DNA of 64,000 bases from Prostheceraeus crozeri (GCA_907163375.1 CAJQUW010002206.1:121001-185000); one strand, 5' to 3'. Positions 1 through 12,557 are shown, counted from the first letter of the stretch. The notes: generated by a model not told the origin, from the letters alone. Numbers and translations: made by a program.

Positions 1-540
1 TGTCTGACAAGCAGGAAATTCGTCTGATAATACGCAGTAAGTGCCAAAATACTGATGTGGCTCACAAATTGTCCGATAAGTGGCTGTTTACAGTGAAGAG
101 TTGATGAATACTAGAGCACAGAAATGATGATATTGAATCTACTCAGTGAATTTGGCCATCCGTCGGTGCCAATATGATAAAGCCAAAAGCAGTGAAGTGT
201 CTCGACCTAATATACATAATCGTTCAGGTTCGTCATCGTCTTCGAGCCATTCGCTGCAATATTATCTTCATTCGAGAAAGTTAACTCTATTTTGGCTTTA
301 TCAGATGATATTGAAGTCTTGACAGGACAGTCTGGACTCCGACAGCGAGTCTAGTTCATGACTTATCTGTCTTTCTTTTGCATTAGCTCGTGATGTCAAT
401 GCCGTATATATAAACATCTTCATGCAGAAGAAGAATTGCAATATTTCTCTTGAATATCTAAAGAGAATGGCAACTTGTTAGTCAATGAAGATGCAACACC
501 CATGCTTCGGCGACCGCTCTCGCCTGAATCGTGCCGAAGT
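1..540. other. No recognisable feature
   Basis: Unique-looking AT-rich sequence. All six frames are short, and I see no tandem repeat, terminal inverted repeat or splice-bounded coding segment. Confidence 0.5.
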
Positions 541-544
541 TCAC

Positions 545-640
545 GATGGAGACATCGGCGTGGTCTACAAGTAGTGAAGATGTCTCAACTGTGGACTTCG
601 GTTCGATTCCTGAGTCAGGCGGATGCGTTGGGTAATCAAA
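545..640 (+). repeat. tRNA-like fragment, possible SINE head
   Basis: A perfect Pol III B box, GGTTCGATTCC, lies at 600-610. The bases around it (ACTTCGG and CCTGAGT) can pair as a T arm with one mismatch. A weak A-box-like TGGTCTACAAGTAGTG starts about 35 bases upstream. The rest does not fold as a normal cloverleaf, so it looks like a decayed tRNA-derived SINE head and not a working tRNA. The short frames on both strands here are not convincing genes. Confidence 0.35.
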
Positions 641-1150
641 AATTATCGAAGTTGAATAACAATCAAAATTCATGAATTTCGCTAGCTATCGGACCGATCA
701 CAATAAGCGCAAGAAAATGTGTAAAAATTCCAATATCCCAAGTAAAAATGACAATACATTGATTGCAAGAGTGTGATATCGAATGAAAATCAGTAGACTT
801 GTTTTTTACATCCATTACAATCGTGGTTGATTCTTATCTAAATCCCGGGATTAATCATTGAAATCTGAAATTATCTTCTTCTATGATGAGTTTGATGAGA
901 TGCAAGATTACACAAATCTCTGATCATTACAATCCTGCTCTTCTTAACTGCAAAACATCTACTAACCGGTCAGTGTGTGATTACGTCTATCTTGCCCGAT
1001 AAGGGTTTAAGACCAAGATACAATCATGTCGTATTCTCTCTTGATGCCTCCTGTGTTCATAATGGATTTGTTGGTCTGAATATTTTTAACATCAGTGTTG
1101 GCAGGGCTGGTTCCATAATTTCAGGAATTTTAATTAGTAGTTTCTAAATC

Positions 1151-1742
1151 ATTCTTCCCGTAAATATATTTTCGAAAAAACACAACTTGTGATCATAAAA
1201 CAGTTGAATTTTCGTGAGCTTTCGACCGCTCTCAGCTGTCTTAATCATGCAAAGTGAATTTTGCGTGTACAAACTGAACATGCATTCAAGACTGACTACA
1301 TCTCATCACGTGACATAAAATTAAAGGTTTGCACCTTAACAATTGAGGGTAAGTTAAATAAAACAAATGTCATGATGATACTACTGGTGAAAATAAATGC
1401 AGGAGTGTCACAAATTAATGTCTACATGTTGTTACTTACCTTGTTATTTGCATTCATAAGTAACAACATGTAGACATTAGTTTGTGACACTCCTGCATTT
1501 ATTTTCGCAAGTAGTATCATCATGACATTTGGTTTTGACTTACCCTCAATTGTTAAGGTGCAAACCTTTAATTTTATGTCACGTGATGAGATGTAGTCAG
1601 TCTTGAATGCATGTTCAGTTTGTACACGCAAAATTCACTTTGCATGATTAAGACAGCTGAGAGCGGTCGAAAGCTCGCGAAAATTCAACTGTTTTATGAT
1701 CACAAGTGGCGTTTTTTCGAAAATATATTTACGAGAATTATG
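1151..1742. mobile_element. Foldback element with ~280-bp arms
   Basis: Two arms of about 280 bases (roughly 1151-1438 and 1459-1742) are inverted copies at high identity, around a loop of about 20 bases. Both arms read the same short peptide from opposite strands, which is a mirror effect of the palindrome and not evidence of a gene. The 12-mer AGTTTCTAAATC lies directly before the left arm (1139-1150) and again at 1776-1787, 33 bases beyond the right arm. It may be a long target duplication. The element carries no transposase, so it would be non-autonomous. Confidence 0.75.
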
Positions 1743-1787
1743 AGCATCGCACTTGGAAATAGTATATTTGGCTACAGTTTCTAAATC

Positions 1788-2224
1788 GATTTTTTCGTGA
1801 ACGCGTTTTTTGAATGAGTTACATCATTTACCCTTTTCACATAAAAAACATATTTTTACTATTTTCACAAAAAATTTGTTCTATTTTTTGAGAGATATCT
1901 TATATTCTGAGAATGCATGAAATTCGATTATTTTTTAACAGTGTGAAAGCCATTAAAATTGCAATTCATAGTGAAAATCAGCAACATAGCTTGTTTATAT
2001 TCAATGGTCCTTCTAATCAATTCGATCTCTTTAACAGTAATTTCACTGCTAACACAAGTGATTCTACAACATGCTATGAATTAGATAACTGATCACGTTG
2101 CATGAATAACAACTGGCACTGTTCTGAGCCGCATACCAAAATGAACAACGAATTTTCTTGTATGGAACCTTCATTTGATAATTCTGATTTAGTACAAACC
2201 TACAATTCTATTTGTAATTTTGAA
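1788..2224. other. No recognisable feature
   Basis: AT-rich sequence between the foldback element and a weak LINE remnant. No supported gene or repeat. Confidence 0.45.
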
Positions 2225-2390
2225 ATCCGATGTAGACTGGAATGGACTGGAATTAAATGAAAAGAAAAGAAGTCCATGATTTGTGCCAAATCAAACTATA
2301 AAGAGACCTTAAAGGAAACCGCAGTTTGTTCTGAAATGAAAATGCTCGGGATTACCTTCAACAACAAACTGAACTGGAAATTATATATAT
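2225..2390 (+). pseudogene. LINE reverse transcriptase remnant
   Basis: A very decayed piece of non-LTR reverse transcriptase. One frame near 2345-2385 reads MLGITFNNKLNWK, which matches the 'LGVxxDxxLxWxxHI' block after the catalytic domain of Jockey/CR1-type enzymes. An upstream reading, KSMICAKSN, resembles the 'NxxKTxxMxF' block before it. Stop codons separate the readings and no catalytic YADD is present. This is far shorter than the ~900-residue proteins of intact elements. Confidence 0.45.
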
Positions 2391-3010
2391 ATCTCCTTCA
2401 CAGGGATGGTCCACTCCGATGATCAATTTCTCACATTTTCTCACACATCTTTCCATGTTTCTCACAATTTCTCACGTTTTCTCACACCCAACCAAACTCC
2501 TCACATTTCTCACATCCCTGCCTTCATTGCAAAACTAGCCAGTCAGCGGATTTACCTATTGAAACAAATCAGGAAAATTCTCTTGTGAATGACGCAATTC
2601 TCATGGCTTACTCTTGTGTACAACTCTCCAAATGACGTTGGACTCACAAGTCAATGCAACTTGTCTTATAGCAAATGCGCCATCGTTGCCACAGGATAAT
2701 GTGTGGCGTACAGTGCAATTGTGGAAAATGTACACCCTTAGAAATCAGAAGGGATCACAGAGCAAGCAAGTCATTCTTGGAAATGTTAAATCCCAGCCAG
2801 ATTATCAACCATCTGATACCAATGTTTCTCCACGTTCGCAGCATTGGATGGCAACTAAGCAATGCAACAAACGGTGTTCAACTTCGTTCATTCCTTACTG
2901 TTCTATTCTTTATAATCGAATGCACATTTGAACTGAAGTTATTTTCAATTGACTTTCAATATTTGCTTCCAAACCTTTGTACTGTTTGATTTTCATTCTC
3001 ATCTAATATA
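2391..3010. other. Unassigned; short TCTCACA-rich tract
   Basis: Bases 2405-2515 contain several irregular copies of TTTCTCACA, a weak tandem repeat. Overlapping frames at 2614-2989 include CGVQCNCGKCTPLE, a small cysteine cluster resembling the WCxCGxC exons common in invertebrate repeats. It is too short to assign. Confidence 0.3.
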
Positions 3011-4679
3011 TACGGTCTTGCAAAAGTTCCCGCACAGTTGAAAAATCATATATCATTGCCATGTGTTGTGTGGATATAGATGGCTATGCAAACTTGACCA
3101 CAATGTCTATGACGATTGGATTTGCATAGTATTCCAATCATACAATAATGAAGACATTCATTGTAATCTGAAAACAAATTTAGTAACAGAAAATGCTTGA
3201 TATAATTGCAGAATACAAACTATAGAAAACTGGTGTGAAAGAAAAGGAAAAAGTTAATATCAGGTTACTCCTCCGGAAGCAGCAATCACTTGCTCACAAC
3301 GTGACCGCATTGATCGAATGGGCTTTCTTACACGTGTTTGTGGTATTGCAGACCATTCCTCCATCGCTGCAGGTGCCAAGTCTTTCAGATTTCGGATCGA
3401 TCGCCTGGAAATGGTTCCTTCACGTTGATCCCACAACTGCTCAATAGGATTGATATCCGGACTTTTGCCTGGCCACTCCATGTGGGTGCAATCTGTCCGC
3501 CCTTCATGAAAAGCATGACATATGTATTGCGGTGTGGTGTGGCATGATCGTCTTGGAAGATGAAGCCAGGGCCAATGCCTTCCCAGCCGAACGGAATTGA
3601 GACTGTCTCCAAAATTTCATCCCGATATTTCTGACCCTTTAAAGTATCTTCTATGAGCACCATGGCATATTGTGTTTCCAACTGATGGCGGCCCACACCA
3701 TTATGTAACCTCCTCCACCTCCTGCTCTGTCACACCATTGTACTGCAGTCTGATTAGTCAGTCTCGTTCCTCGAAGCCTCCGTACTCAATTCTTCCATCA
3801 GTCCAACGTAAGGAAAAACAACTCTCATCACTAAAAACAACTTGCCGCCATTGATCCACAGACCATGGAAGATGCTGCCGAGTCCACTCTAGTCGGTCGA
3901 CTTTGTGCCTTTCGGTCAGCAGCGGAAACTTAAGTGGACGGTAGCTGTTGAGTCCACGAGCACGGAGGCGACGACAAATCGTTGACTGTGAGACTGTTAC
4001 AAGATTACTGCGGAGTTCTTTTTTGAAGTTCAGGCAAGATGGCGAATGGATTGCTTTCAACAGTCGCTATGACACGATGTGCATCGTCAGAATTCATTGC
4101 TTGGGGCTTGTCCTGATCTGAGCCTGTCTTCAACGCTACCAGCTTCAGCATAGCGCTTCACCTGGTCTCGGACAGTAGCCTATACCTTGCAATTCCAAAA
4201 CGAGATGCAATTGCCCATACAACCCCCTTGTGTCTTCTTTTTTGAGTGATAATTCTCGTACGCACTGATTCAGACATCCGATTCGTTTTTCAAATGAATG
4301 CAAAAATGGGCAGCATAGATTAAAAAAATAACTGATATCGTCATTTCACGCAAAAATTTGAACTCATGGCAATCGATATCTCCATTACTTCATCTCCATA
4401 ATGTCATTATGCATTTCATTAGAAAGATTTCATGGTAAGACAATGTCAAAGACATCGATTGATCGATATCATTGACTTCAATCGCTACTGAAATTGGTTC
4501 TGCCTTTTTTGAAACTGCTCTCAGTGAACCATCGCATGACTCTCACAAATAATTTTATGATAGTCCTATTCGTCTTTCCATGAAGTTTAACCGACAGTTA
4601 ACGTGAACTTCATACGCAGTGTAGAACGACCACTAGCTGAGATTTTCTCGATGTGTGCGGGAACTTTTGCAAGACCGTA
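3011..4679 (-). mobile_element. Tc1-like DNA transposon, complete ends
   Basis: The left end TACGGTCTTGCAAAAGTTCC and the right end form a perfect 26-base terminal inverted repeat (3011-3036 and 4654-4679, counting the TA at each tip). The TA at each tip is the expected Tc1/mariner target duplication. The 1669-bp length is typical of Tc1-like elements, and a transposase in minus orientation fills the middle. The perfect repeats suggest a fairly young insertion, but the transposase is frameshifted, so this copy cannot move itself. Confidence 0.92.
3260..4277 (-). pseudogene. Tc1-type DD34E transposase, frameshifted
   Basis: Cut-and-paste transposase of the Tc1 group, about 339 codons long, which is normal for the family. 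I chose the start at 4277 (MSESVRTRIIT) because it gives the usual N-terminal helix-turn-helix region. The first catalytic aspartate is in VVFSDESCF, the second in FIFQDDHATPHR, and the glutamate in WPGKSPDINPIEQLW. Allowing one frameshift near 3470-3480, exactly 34 residues separate the second aspartate from the glutamate. A further frame break lies between the DES block (ending near 3758) and the DD block (beginning near 3696). Another lies between the N-terminal start and the frame that begins at 4060. All three catalytic residues survive, but the frame is broken about three times. Confidence 0.9.
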
Positions 4680-4794
4680 CAATTTTTATTCTATTCTACG
4701 TGTATGTTGTGAATCTGCTTTCTCTAGAGGATTCTATACGTAATCCCTGGAAATTCCGGTTAGAATTTTTAAACTGCGATCAGATAGCTTTACC

Positions 4795-5321
4795 GAGGAG
4801 GTCTAGATATCTATAATTGTACATGTGGCAGAATGACGCTTTCTGTGGGAGAGCTTCGAAGGCCTGTTACAGGGATAGGAGCATATGATAACACTGAATG
4901 AATTTTCAATATTTTCCATGTTTTGTCGAATTTTTGTGTGACCTCTGAATTATCTGCTTTCTTTCACTGTCATTGAATCGAATGTGATGATCGGGAGATA
5001 TTTCATTCAGAATTTTCCTCATTCGAAAAATATGGAACCAGCGAAGTCCGCAGTATTTGTCTTGCTGTTCAAAAAAGTGCAGTGACTACTTTTTATGTGA
5101 ATACGTTGGGAGCCAAAGGTAAATTTTTTCATTGAATGCTCGATGGAAAGCATGCCAAAAAAGTCAAAAAGCTATTTTAACGACATGTTTTGTATCCTCC
5201 TGCAATCGACAATGTCATACAACGCACCTGCGATTTTGAATATCAGAGTCAATTTTTTGTGACATTCTGCGATCCGATTGTTGCGTATGTTCTTCAATTA
5301 TAGACATCTAGACCTCTTTGT
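4795..5321. mobile_element. Miniature TIR element, ~527 bp
   Basis: AGGTCTAGATATCTATAATT near the left end is matched in inverse at 5296-5317 with one difference. A second, looser inverted match (GGCAGAATGACG and TGACATTCTGCG) lies further in. CTTTACC directly precedes the element (4788-4794) and directly follows it (5322-5328), consistent with a 7-8-bp target duplication. No transposase is present, and the superfamily is unclear (hAT-like by duplication length). Confidence 0.6.
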
Positions 5322-5329
5322 CTTTACCA

Positions 5330-7837
5330 ACTATAACATGGAAGGATTTACACATTATTAAGGCACTTGCCTAATTGTAGAAATCTTTGATGAACTCGTG
5401 CATATGAAATTGAAGTGGTAGGGAAGCTGGTCGTTGCTAGGTAACAAATGATAATTACTAGCATGAATACAAAAGGCCAAACTCAACAAAACTGTTCACA
5501 AGGATATACACAATAAGTTCATCGCTACTCTCTATTGCACACGAAACTGTAAACATCCTACTGCCGTTAGCGAATGCCAGTAGTACACCGTTTGAATGGC
5601 TGGTGATGAAAAGTATCATTCATGAGCAGCATGGCTGATAAAACAGACTTTTTTGAGAGGATTTAAGATGTTAATATTACATCTTATTGCCGCATGAGAA
5701 AACTTCAAACAGCCCATATGGCAGAAATGCATTTACAATATTTACATGTATTGACCAATTAACCGATCAATATCCCACACCCACAGTCATTAAATCTTCG
5801 TACTTCCGTAAGCGAGCGCTTGCAGTATACATCATAAATTGCTGAAAAGAATTATTCTGTTTGAATAAAAGGCATCTAAAGATTTATAAGAAAATTTGAA
5901 ATACATGGTACAAAAGCATTATGTTTGAAAGCAATTTCGTCATTACATCAGAATAGTGCATATAATTCATATATGAATAAAATAATTTACCTTTGGAATT
6001 CTGAAAAAAATGCTTTGTTAGCAAATCTCAAGCACTTCAGAGAAACACACAATAATGTTAAAAGCTGAAGCTCTATGCTACTTTGACCATGCTATAAACA
6101 GCTACCACCAGCCACAATGCCATCAATGGTGTAGGAAATTTCAACTTTTGAAAGTCTAGAAATTGCTTCAGAATAATTCATTTGATGGTAACTGTTGATC
6201 AGTAGGTCCTATTTAAGCACCAAAAAGTACTTAAACGAAACGGGTACTAAACGAAAGAGTACCAAAATGACCGAACTTAAATTCACAGTACTAAAATGCC
6301 TATAAACTACCAGCTGAGTACTGATATCAAGGCATGTCAATATAAATAAGTTAGCCAGTCAATCTTGATTTCAAAAATACTCTAGAAATGTATGATCCCT
6401 CTAATTACTTGAAAAAATCGAAATATTGATTTGAAAAATAGAACAACATGCAAAATATAACAAGCTTATATATAAGCTTTATAAATATCTTATATAAATA
6501 GCTTTATATAACAAGCTATATAAAATTAGCTTCCGTTATTAAGATAGAGTGTGGCGTGCAGAAATGAAACGTTTGCACCACGGATTTCGGATGTATGAGG
6601 ACGCGACACGATGCCAAATTCAGTGTGTTAGCGCACAGCTGGTGGTTGACAGTGCACGCTTTGGTCTGCATACGAGACATTTTGTATACTGTAGTCTATC
6701 CACCTGAGACAGACGATCTACGCATCATACAAGTGCGTATTAACTGCATATAATCGCTTAAGCGATTTTTGGCCATTCCGGGAATTTCGATGAATAAAAA
6801 GGCTTTGCGCGGAATAAAAAAGCTTTGGAGTTTCCCAAAGTTCAGAAGACCATTAAAACAGCAACTGACATATTCATGAATTGCTTATAGAAATTATTCA
6901 ATTTCAAAAATTGATTTATTAATGATAATTATATGATAATTAATAAATTATTAATAATAATTACATTTTTAAAAAAGTGCTATCTAGGAATGAACTACGT
7001 ACATTGTGCATGTTACAAGGAATGTCTTGGAAAAATAGAACTGATCATAAAGAGAATAGTACGTAGAACAACACTTAGATATTAACAGTGGGAAAGTTAA
7101 CCAATAAGTGGTGTCTATCGAGAAAGTCAACACAGTTGTTCATAGTTCCTGCGCTAAAATCGTCACTCGCATCGCTTCTGTCTCAGGTAGCGGGTGCTCA
7201 CAACTGGTGATGGCAGTTTACTGTGTTCCTGCATGTCTAGTGGGTGCAGAGAAAGGAGCAGCGATTCTGCAAACCAACATCGATTTCATCGACTTCCTCT
7301 TGATGAACCTAAGAGATTAATTTGGATCAAAGATATTCATTCCCTTTTGTTCACGCAATTGAAGCTGAAAATATCGGTAAATGAGAGATCGATATCAAAA
7401 GCACTTGATGCCGCTTCAGATATGAACGTTCAGCATACTTAAGAACACAAAGCTGCATTTGTGTGTAAATCATTGCTACCAAACAAACTAGGTACGATTT
7501 CAATTACTTTTTATCCTTTTACTTCTAACATCTGTTTTTATGTATGTTTCTGAGCACTGTCGTCTTCAGTTTCAAATAGATACTATAAGATGTCAATGGT
7601 CTCAATTACATGCCATGGGCCTTCAGCACAAAGAAAAATAGAATGCATCAGGTGTCGCTGCTCAACTAAGGGAACCTAATCTGACTGGAAAATGCTCAAA
7701 ATGCTCAAAATACATGAAAGACAAAGATGATTTTGACAGCAAAAATCTTTCAATTCCTCGCATTCATCATAATTAAAAATGGTGATCACAGTAGGTTTGC
7801 TGTTTACAGAACTATATATCAGGATAGAACGATAGAG
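5330..7837. other. No gene; AT-rich palindrome at 6462
   Basis: No convincing coding sequence. AAGCTTATATATAAGCTT at 6462-6479 is a perfect 18-bp palindrome in an AT-rich tract with more AAGCTT and TATATAA copies to about 6530. The frames at 7108-7442 have no recognisable family. Confidence 0.45.
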
Positions 7838-8625
7838 TAAGTGTTTTAGGTGAAGCAGCAGCTCTGTATTCATTAAATCACCATTGTGCATGAAGTTTCG
7901 ATTTTATTAAATGAACTCGAGTTGAGACCCAGTATACACAAAATTTGGGAGAAATCTCCACTGATTTGATTGATCTTCATAGCAATGCAGAAGAAATAAT
8001 GGTATTTTGCAAATCCTCCGTGTCATGACAACCTTGGAGCGGAAAGTTTTATTAAATTAGGAATTCGATGGGTGACTTAAATACTCAGCCTCATGAATAA
8101 GAGCATTTTCTTAAGCGTGATCATATCACAAACTATATCGCAGCTGAAGAGCAAATATCATAGTAAAAGACAATGGTCATAATTAACTTTAAATGGGCCC
8201 ACACTACTCCTCCGATTCAAGAAATTACGCATGAATTTAATGAATATATTAGTGAAAATATTAATGCTGGAAAATTTGAAAAAATTTTAAATCTCAGCCA
8301 AGAAGCACAATAAGATCGCAACTTTTCCACGAAGGCTTGCACTTTGATGCAGCTCATTAAATTTCCTTGTTATGAGCTTAATTTTTGCTTGATTAAGATG
8401 CGTGCTAGCAAATGTTCATTCCTTTTCATATCTAGTAAGTTTCATACTACTTATAAAGTAGTTTCACGTCGCTAGTATAGAAACACAGGAATAACATGCA
8501 AAAAATTGGTTAGACGGCAGGAACGTAATCTCCGAAAAAAATGAATCTTTTGATGAAAATGCTTTCACTGCATAATGAGATTTTTTGAGTCGACGCTGTA
8601 CCTATATACGAGCAGCTCCACGCGA
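7838..8625 (+). repeat. Old dispersed repeat R1, copy 1
   Basis: Aligns along its length, with gaps and many substitutions, to 52790-53595 in the same orientation. Shared blocks include TTTATTAAATGAACTC, CTACTTATAAA, GCAGGAACGTAATCTCCG and TTTTGAGTCGAC. A third, partial copy lies inverted at 52040-52265. No frame is conserved between copies and no terminal repeats are clear, so the class is unknown. The divergence suggests an old family. Confidence 0.7.
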
Positions 8626-11056
8626 CTGTCAACATTTAAGTCAAAAAATCAAATTGTCGAATATTAATTGTAAACACACTTTTCAATATCAAACTTTCCC
8701 CAAAAGTCCGAATCTGATGTTGGATTTTACGTTTGAAGTCGATTTACAGCTGAATTTGTAAAATTTTCTTCAAAATTCATTTTTTTGGAATTTACATCAT
8801 TTTTCACGTGAATTTCATTATGAATTTTTTTAACAAGATAGTTAATTATTTTTCTTTTCAACAGTAATAATTTCAAATCAGCTCAAAAAATGATGGAAAA
8901 GTATGTATAGATTCATTCAATCTGAAATTTTTGCTGAGAAATTTTACTTGTATAGCGATTTTTTTATCTGTAGGATTATCTGTTGAGCCGAATGTGACAT
9001 AATCTCATATCCTAAGCTATCAGTCACTTATCATGGAACAACTGTGAAATTGATTTTCACTCGCTTCATAAATGCTGCATAGAATGTAACGTTATTACGT
9101 TTCAAGCTAAAAAAATCTAAAAAAAAGTAACTGGCCGTTTCTATGACTAGCAGCGAAACATCGCACGTAAACAAAGTTCCAATTATTTTGTACTACAGTA
9201 TATAGAACAGTTTGGTATCAATTTAGCGGATAAAATAAATAAAATATGTCTTCATGGCTTATGTAGATACTCAGAAGCTAGTGTTTCCATGCTTCATTTG
9301 TTTTGCTATTCTTCATAAATGAATCAAATAAATTAAAGTCCGTCGTAGCAGAGTTGTATGATTTGCTATGAAAATCGAGTTGTGGCTGCATATGGCAAAA
9401 TGTCTGTGAATTGAAGGATTTGATCGAGACCATTATACCACATAAGCAAAGTTGAAATCATATTAGCATCCTAGTTGTTGGAAATAAGTTCGTGGATTGC
9501 CCTATAGCAGTGGCATGTGGCATGTTGTAATGGTTTTGATAAAACATAGAAAAAACAAAGTCAAGTCCCAGGAAAAGTCTCGAGATAAAATGCGAATCAC
9601 AGACGTCCTCTGCAGCATCTGAAACCTGCGCTTCTGTTAAATTCTTAGCGGAAAATTAAGTCTCTGAGTTTGAAACCAGGTATAAGTAAACCTACTTCCA
9701 CCGGCATTCAGAGGCTATTGGTTTTCCGACTAAAATTTAACGGAAACACAGTTTTTGAAGCTGCTGAGACCGTCTCTGCTATTCAAATTTTTTGAGACTT
9801 GCCCCGGAACCGGTTTTTTGAGGCCGAATTTTAGGAACATTTCGTGAAAATGTCATTTTGACAAGGATTCAAAGTCACACTCTGACTTCAGATTGCTATC
9901 TCATTTGTCATGTGATCATGATACTCAAACTGAGTGGGTAATTCAGCAAGTGTCCATGGAAAACGTAAGCTGTCCAAATCATGATTAAAAATGTATGTGC
10001 TTTCTTGCATGCATTTGTGACTTCTTGAACTGTAATCCACGCTGCTGTACTATCAACCGCATCAAGATTGCTATTAAAGGAATGCGCGAAATCAATTCCA
10101 ACAACTTCTGTGATGTTGATATGATCTTCAACTTGATTTCATGGAATAATGGCATCGATCAAATCTTTCAATTCGCAGACTTTTTCACATAAGTAACCTC
10201 TACTCGATTTTCATGTCAATTCGTGTAACGTTATTACCTTTGACCTTAATTAAGTATTGCGTCACAAAGAAAGAATGGTAAAGCAAATCGAGCAAGCAAA
10301 CATTAATTTCAGGGAATCTGCTGGCCATTCTGTTTGGTAGATCAATGCCAACCTATCATCTACTGCAAAAATGTTATTGAAATTTACCAAATGCGTGCGA
10401 TTTAACGTTATTACGCACGGAATTGCTCATGTACTTACGCAATGGTTAGAACAGCATTGATTAACGCATATCATTTGCATGATCCCTATTTGAGGATTTT
10501 CGGATCAGATCATGCTCCGTGTACTGTCTGAAACATGCTCGAACTCCTAGTTGCCTAACTCAGCATGGATGCCAGAGTCGGAATTTTTCTGAAGCAATTT
10601 GTAGAGCACAATTATGAAACAGTTGAGACGCGCGGGCATAGCAGAGGAAGTGACTTACCAAATCCAACCAGATATTTGTGTGCAGAATTTGATTTCGTTC
10701 ATCCTAGACGATAGAGCAAAAATGAAAGGACAAACTTTGCACAACAAAGACAAAATTCGTGATTTACAGTCAACACAACAAAATATGTAATCATTCAGAA
10801 GTATGACAGAGAAAAAAGGCATCAAATAAATGCTCAAATGAGAATTTTTCATGCAAGAAAGTGCTCGGTATGCTCTTACAAGAAGCAATCAAGCATTCTC
10901 AAGGCTGTGTGATTTTCTGAAGTTGATATCATGAATTTCGCGGTCTATAGAGATGAGTATGATATTAATTCACCGTTGAGTTGAGTGAGGACCAACGTCG
11001 ATATTTTCTTATAACAAAGCAGCATTGACCGACAACAAATCCTCAGTATCTATGTG
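8626..11056. other. No gene; recurrent TAACGTTATTAC motif
   Basis: AT-rich sequence with no supported gene. The 12-mer TAACGTTATTAC occurs three times in the same orientation (near 9090, 10228 and 10402). The small frames at 9995-10192 and 10655-10888 resemble no family I know. Confidence 0.4.
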
Positions 11057-11122
11057 GTCTCCTGTCAGCCTACTGATGTAACTTCCGGTGTTCCTCAGGG
11101 ATCTATATTGTCCCTTATTCGT
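11057..11122 (+). pseudogene. LINE reverse transcriptase motif remnant
   Basis: One frame reads CQPTDVTSGVPQGSIL, the highly conserved 'SGVPQGSxLGPxLF' block of non-LTR reverse transcriptases. The coding signal stops right after it and no YADD follows, so only a short scrap remains. Confidence 0.6.
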
Positions 11123-11846
11123 TGGTGCAACAAAACTTCGAAGTTTCCTACCTAGATCATGCTTAATACTCTGAGCATGTCGTCAATACGTATTCAGGCA
11201 CTTTCAGAGCGCGTGAACCATGTGTCTCGATATGCTTGAACATCAGTCAGGCAAGAGGCTGTGTAAATTGGCAAATCCTTCCTGTCATGGAGGATTGAGT
11301 AAGCTATGAGTCTCTCGTTCAGTGAAAATTAGAAAGTAAAGTCGATATACAGCAGTTTGCATCAACTATAGACCGCAATGAGGATTTCATGAATATCAAT
11401 CGACAGGAGCAAATTAATTTTGATACAAAATACCAATTATCAATAATCGTGTCTGCTTTCAATATTCTTTGGTTTCATGTCTGCATATCAAATCGCATAT
11501 CGATTCATTGTCTTATGAATAAGATACATAAACGCTCCACCATTATGAATGTCATTATCATTTCCTAAAAGATAGCTTCGCACAGAAGACAGCGCTATTG
11601 ACAAGATTTGATGCATGCTACTTAGTAGAAACATTAACAAAACTCATAATAGACCTACTTAAGATCACGTGGCATTTTTCTTCTTTTACATAACAGGAGA
11701 TATCGATTACACAAATGTATCCGTTAAGTATTCTGTTCGCAAAAGCACTGCTGTGTTGCCTGGCCGCGAAAGCCACAACGAATTTGTCACGAAGCGAATA
11801 ATTGCTGCCTATTCGTACCAGAGAAGATTTTTCAATGCTTCCATAT

Positions 11847-12557
11847 TAGTCCGGCAGCCAGAACGAGTTTCTGCAGGAAACGAGGCCGAATGTCAGACTT
11901 TCACAGAATGATGTACACCCTATGCCTACTACGAATCGGCACGTCTGCCGAGTTCTAGTGAGTTCCTCTTCTTGTCAGACAAGATCAAAGAAAAACGCAT
12001 GTAAATCCAATGGGACACAGATTGAAGTTTTGGATTAAATGAAATTTTTTATGTTTTCTCTGATTAAACGAAAAGTACTACGCCCAGAGTTATAATTTTT
12101 GACATGGAATGTCTTTAAGTCATTTCCTATGATGTGCATGCGCTATTATCAAGCTTCTGATCGGCAATGTATGTGAGAATGTGGTTGAATGTGGATAGTT
12201 CTTCAAAATGCTTGTGTTTGTCGACATTAAGAAGATCGCCAAATCTAAATGTGTTTAGCTTTATAGACAGGGGTGCATGAACATGAAAGGAAATGCCTGA
12301 AGACATTCCATATCAAAAATTATGACTCTGGGCTTAGTACTTTTAAGTCAATAAGAGAAGACATGCAAAATTTCATTTTAACCAAAAACTGCAATCTGCC
12401 TCCCATTGGATTTATATGTGTTTTTCTTTGATCCTGTCTGACAAGAAGAGGAACTCACTAGAACTCGGCAGACGTACAGATTCGTAGTAGGCATAGGGTG
12501 TACATCATTCTGTGAAAGTCTCACTTTCTGCCTCGTTCCCTGCTGGCTGCCGGACTA
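11847..12557. mobile_element. Foldback family F1, copy 1 (711 bp)
   Basis: Two arms of about 280 bases are inverted copies: 11847-12130 and 12285-12557. The ends read TAGTCCGGCAGCCAG and its complement, with TA at both tips, as for Tc1/mariner-type insertions. Inside, the arms share blocks such as GATGTACACCCTATGCCTAC and GAGTTCCTCTTCTTGTCAGA. Two more copies lie at 43627-44291 and 59509-60199. No transposase; non-autonomous. Confidence 0.85.

Noticed and set aside
1261-1631. Pair of similar genes on opposite strands
   Set aside because: Mirror images produced by a foldback element.
2675-2989. Cysteine-cluster gene (CGVQCNCGKC)
   Set aside because: Too short, with no second half of the motif and no gene structure.
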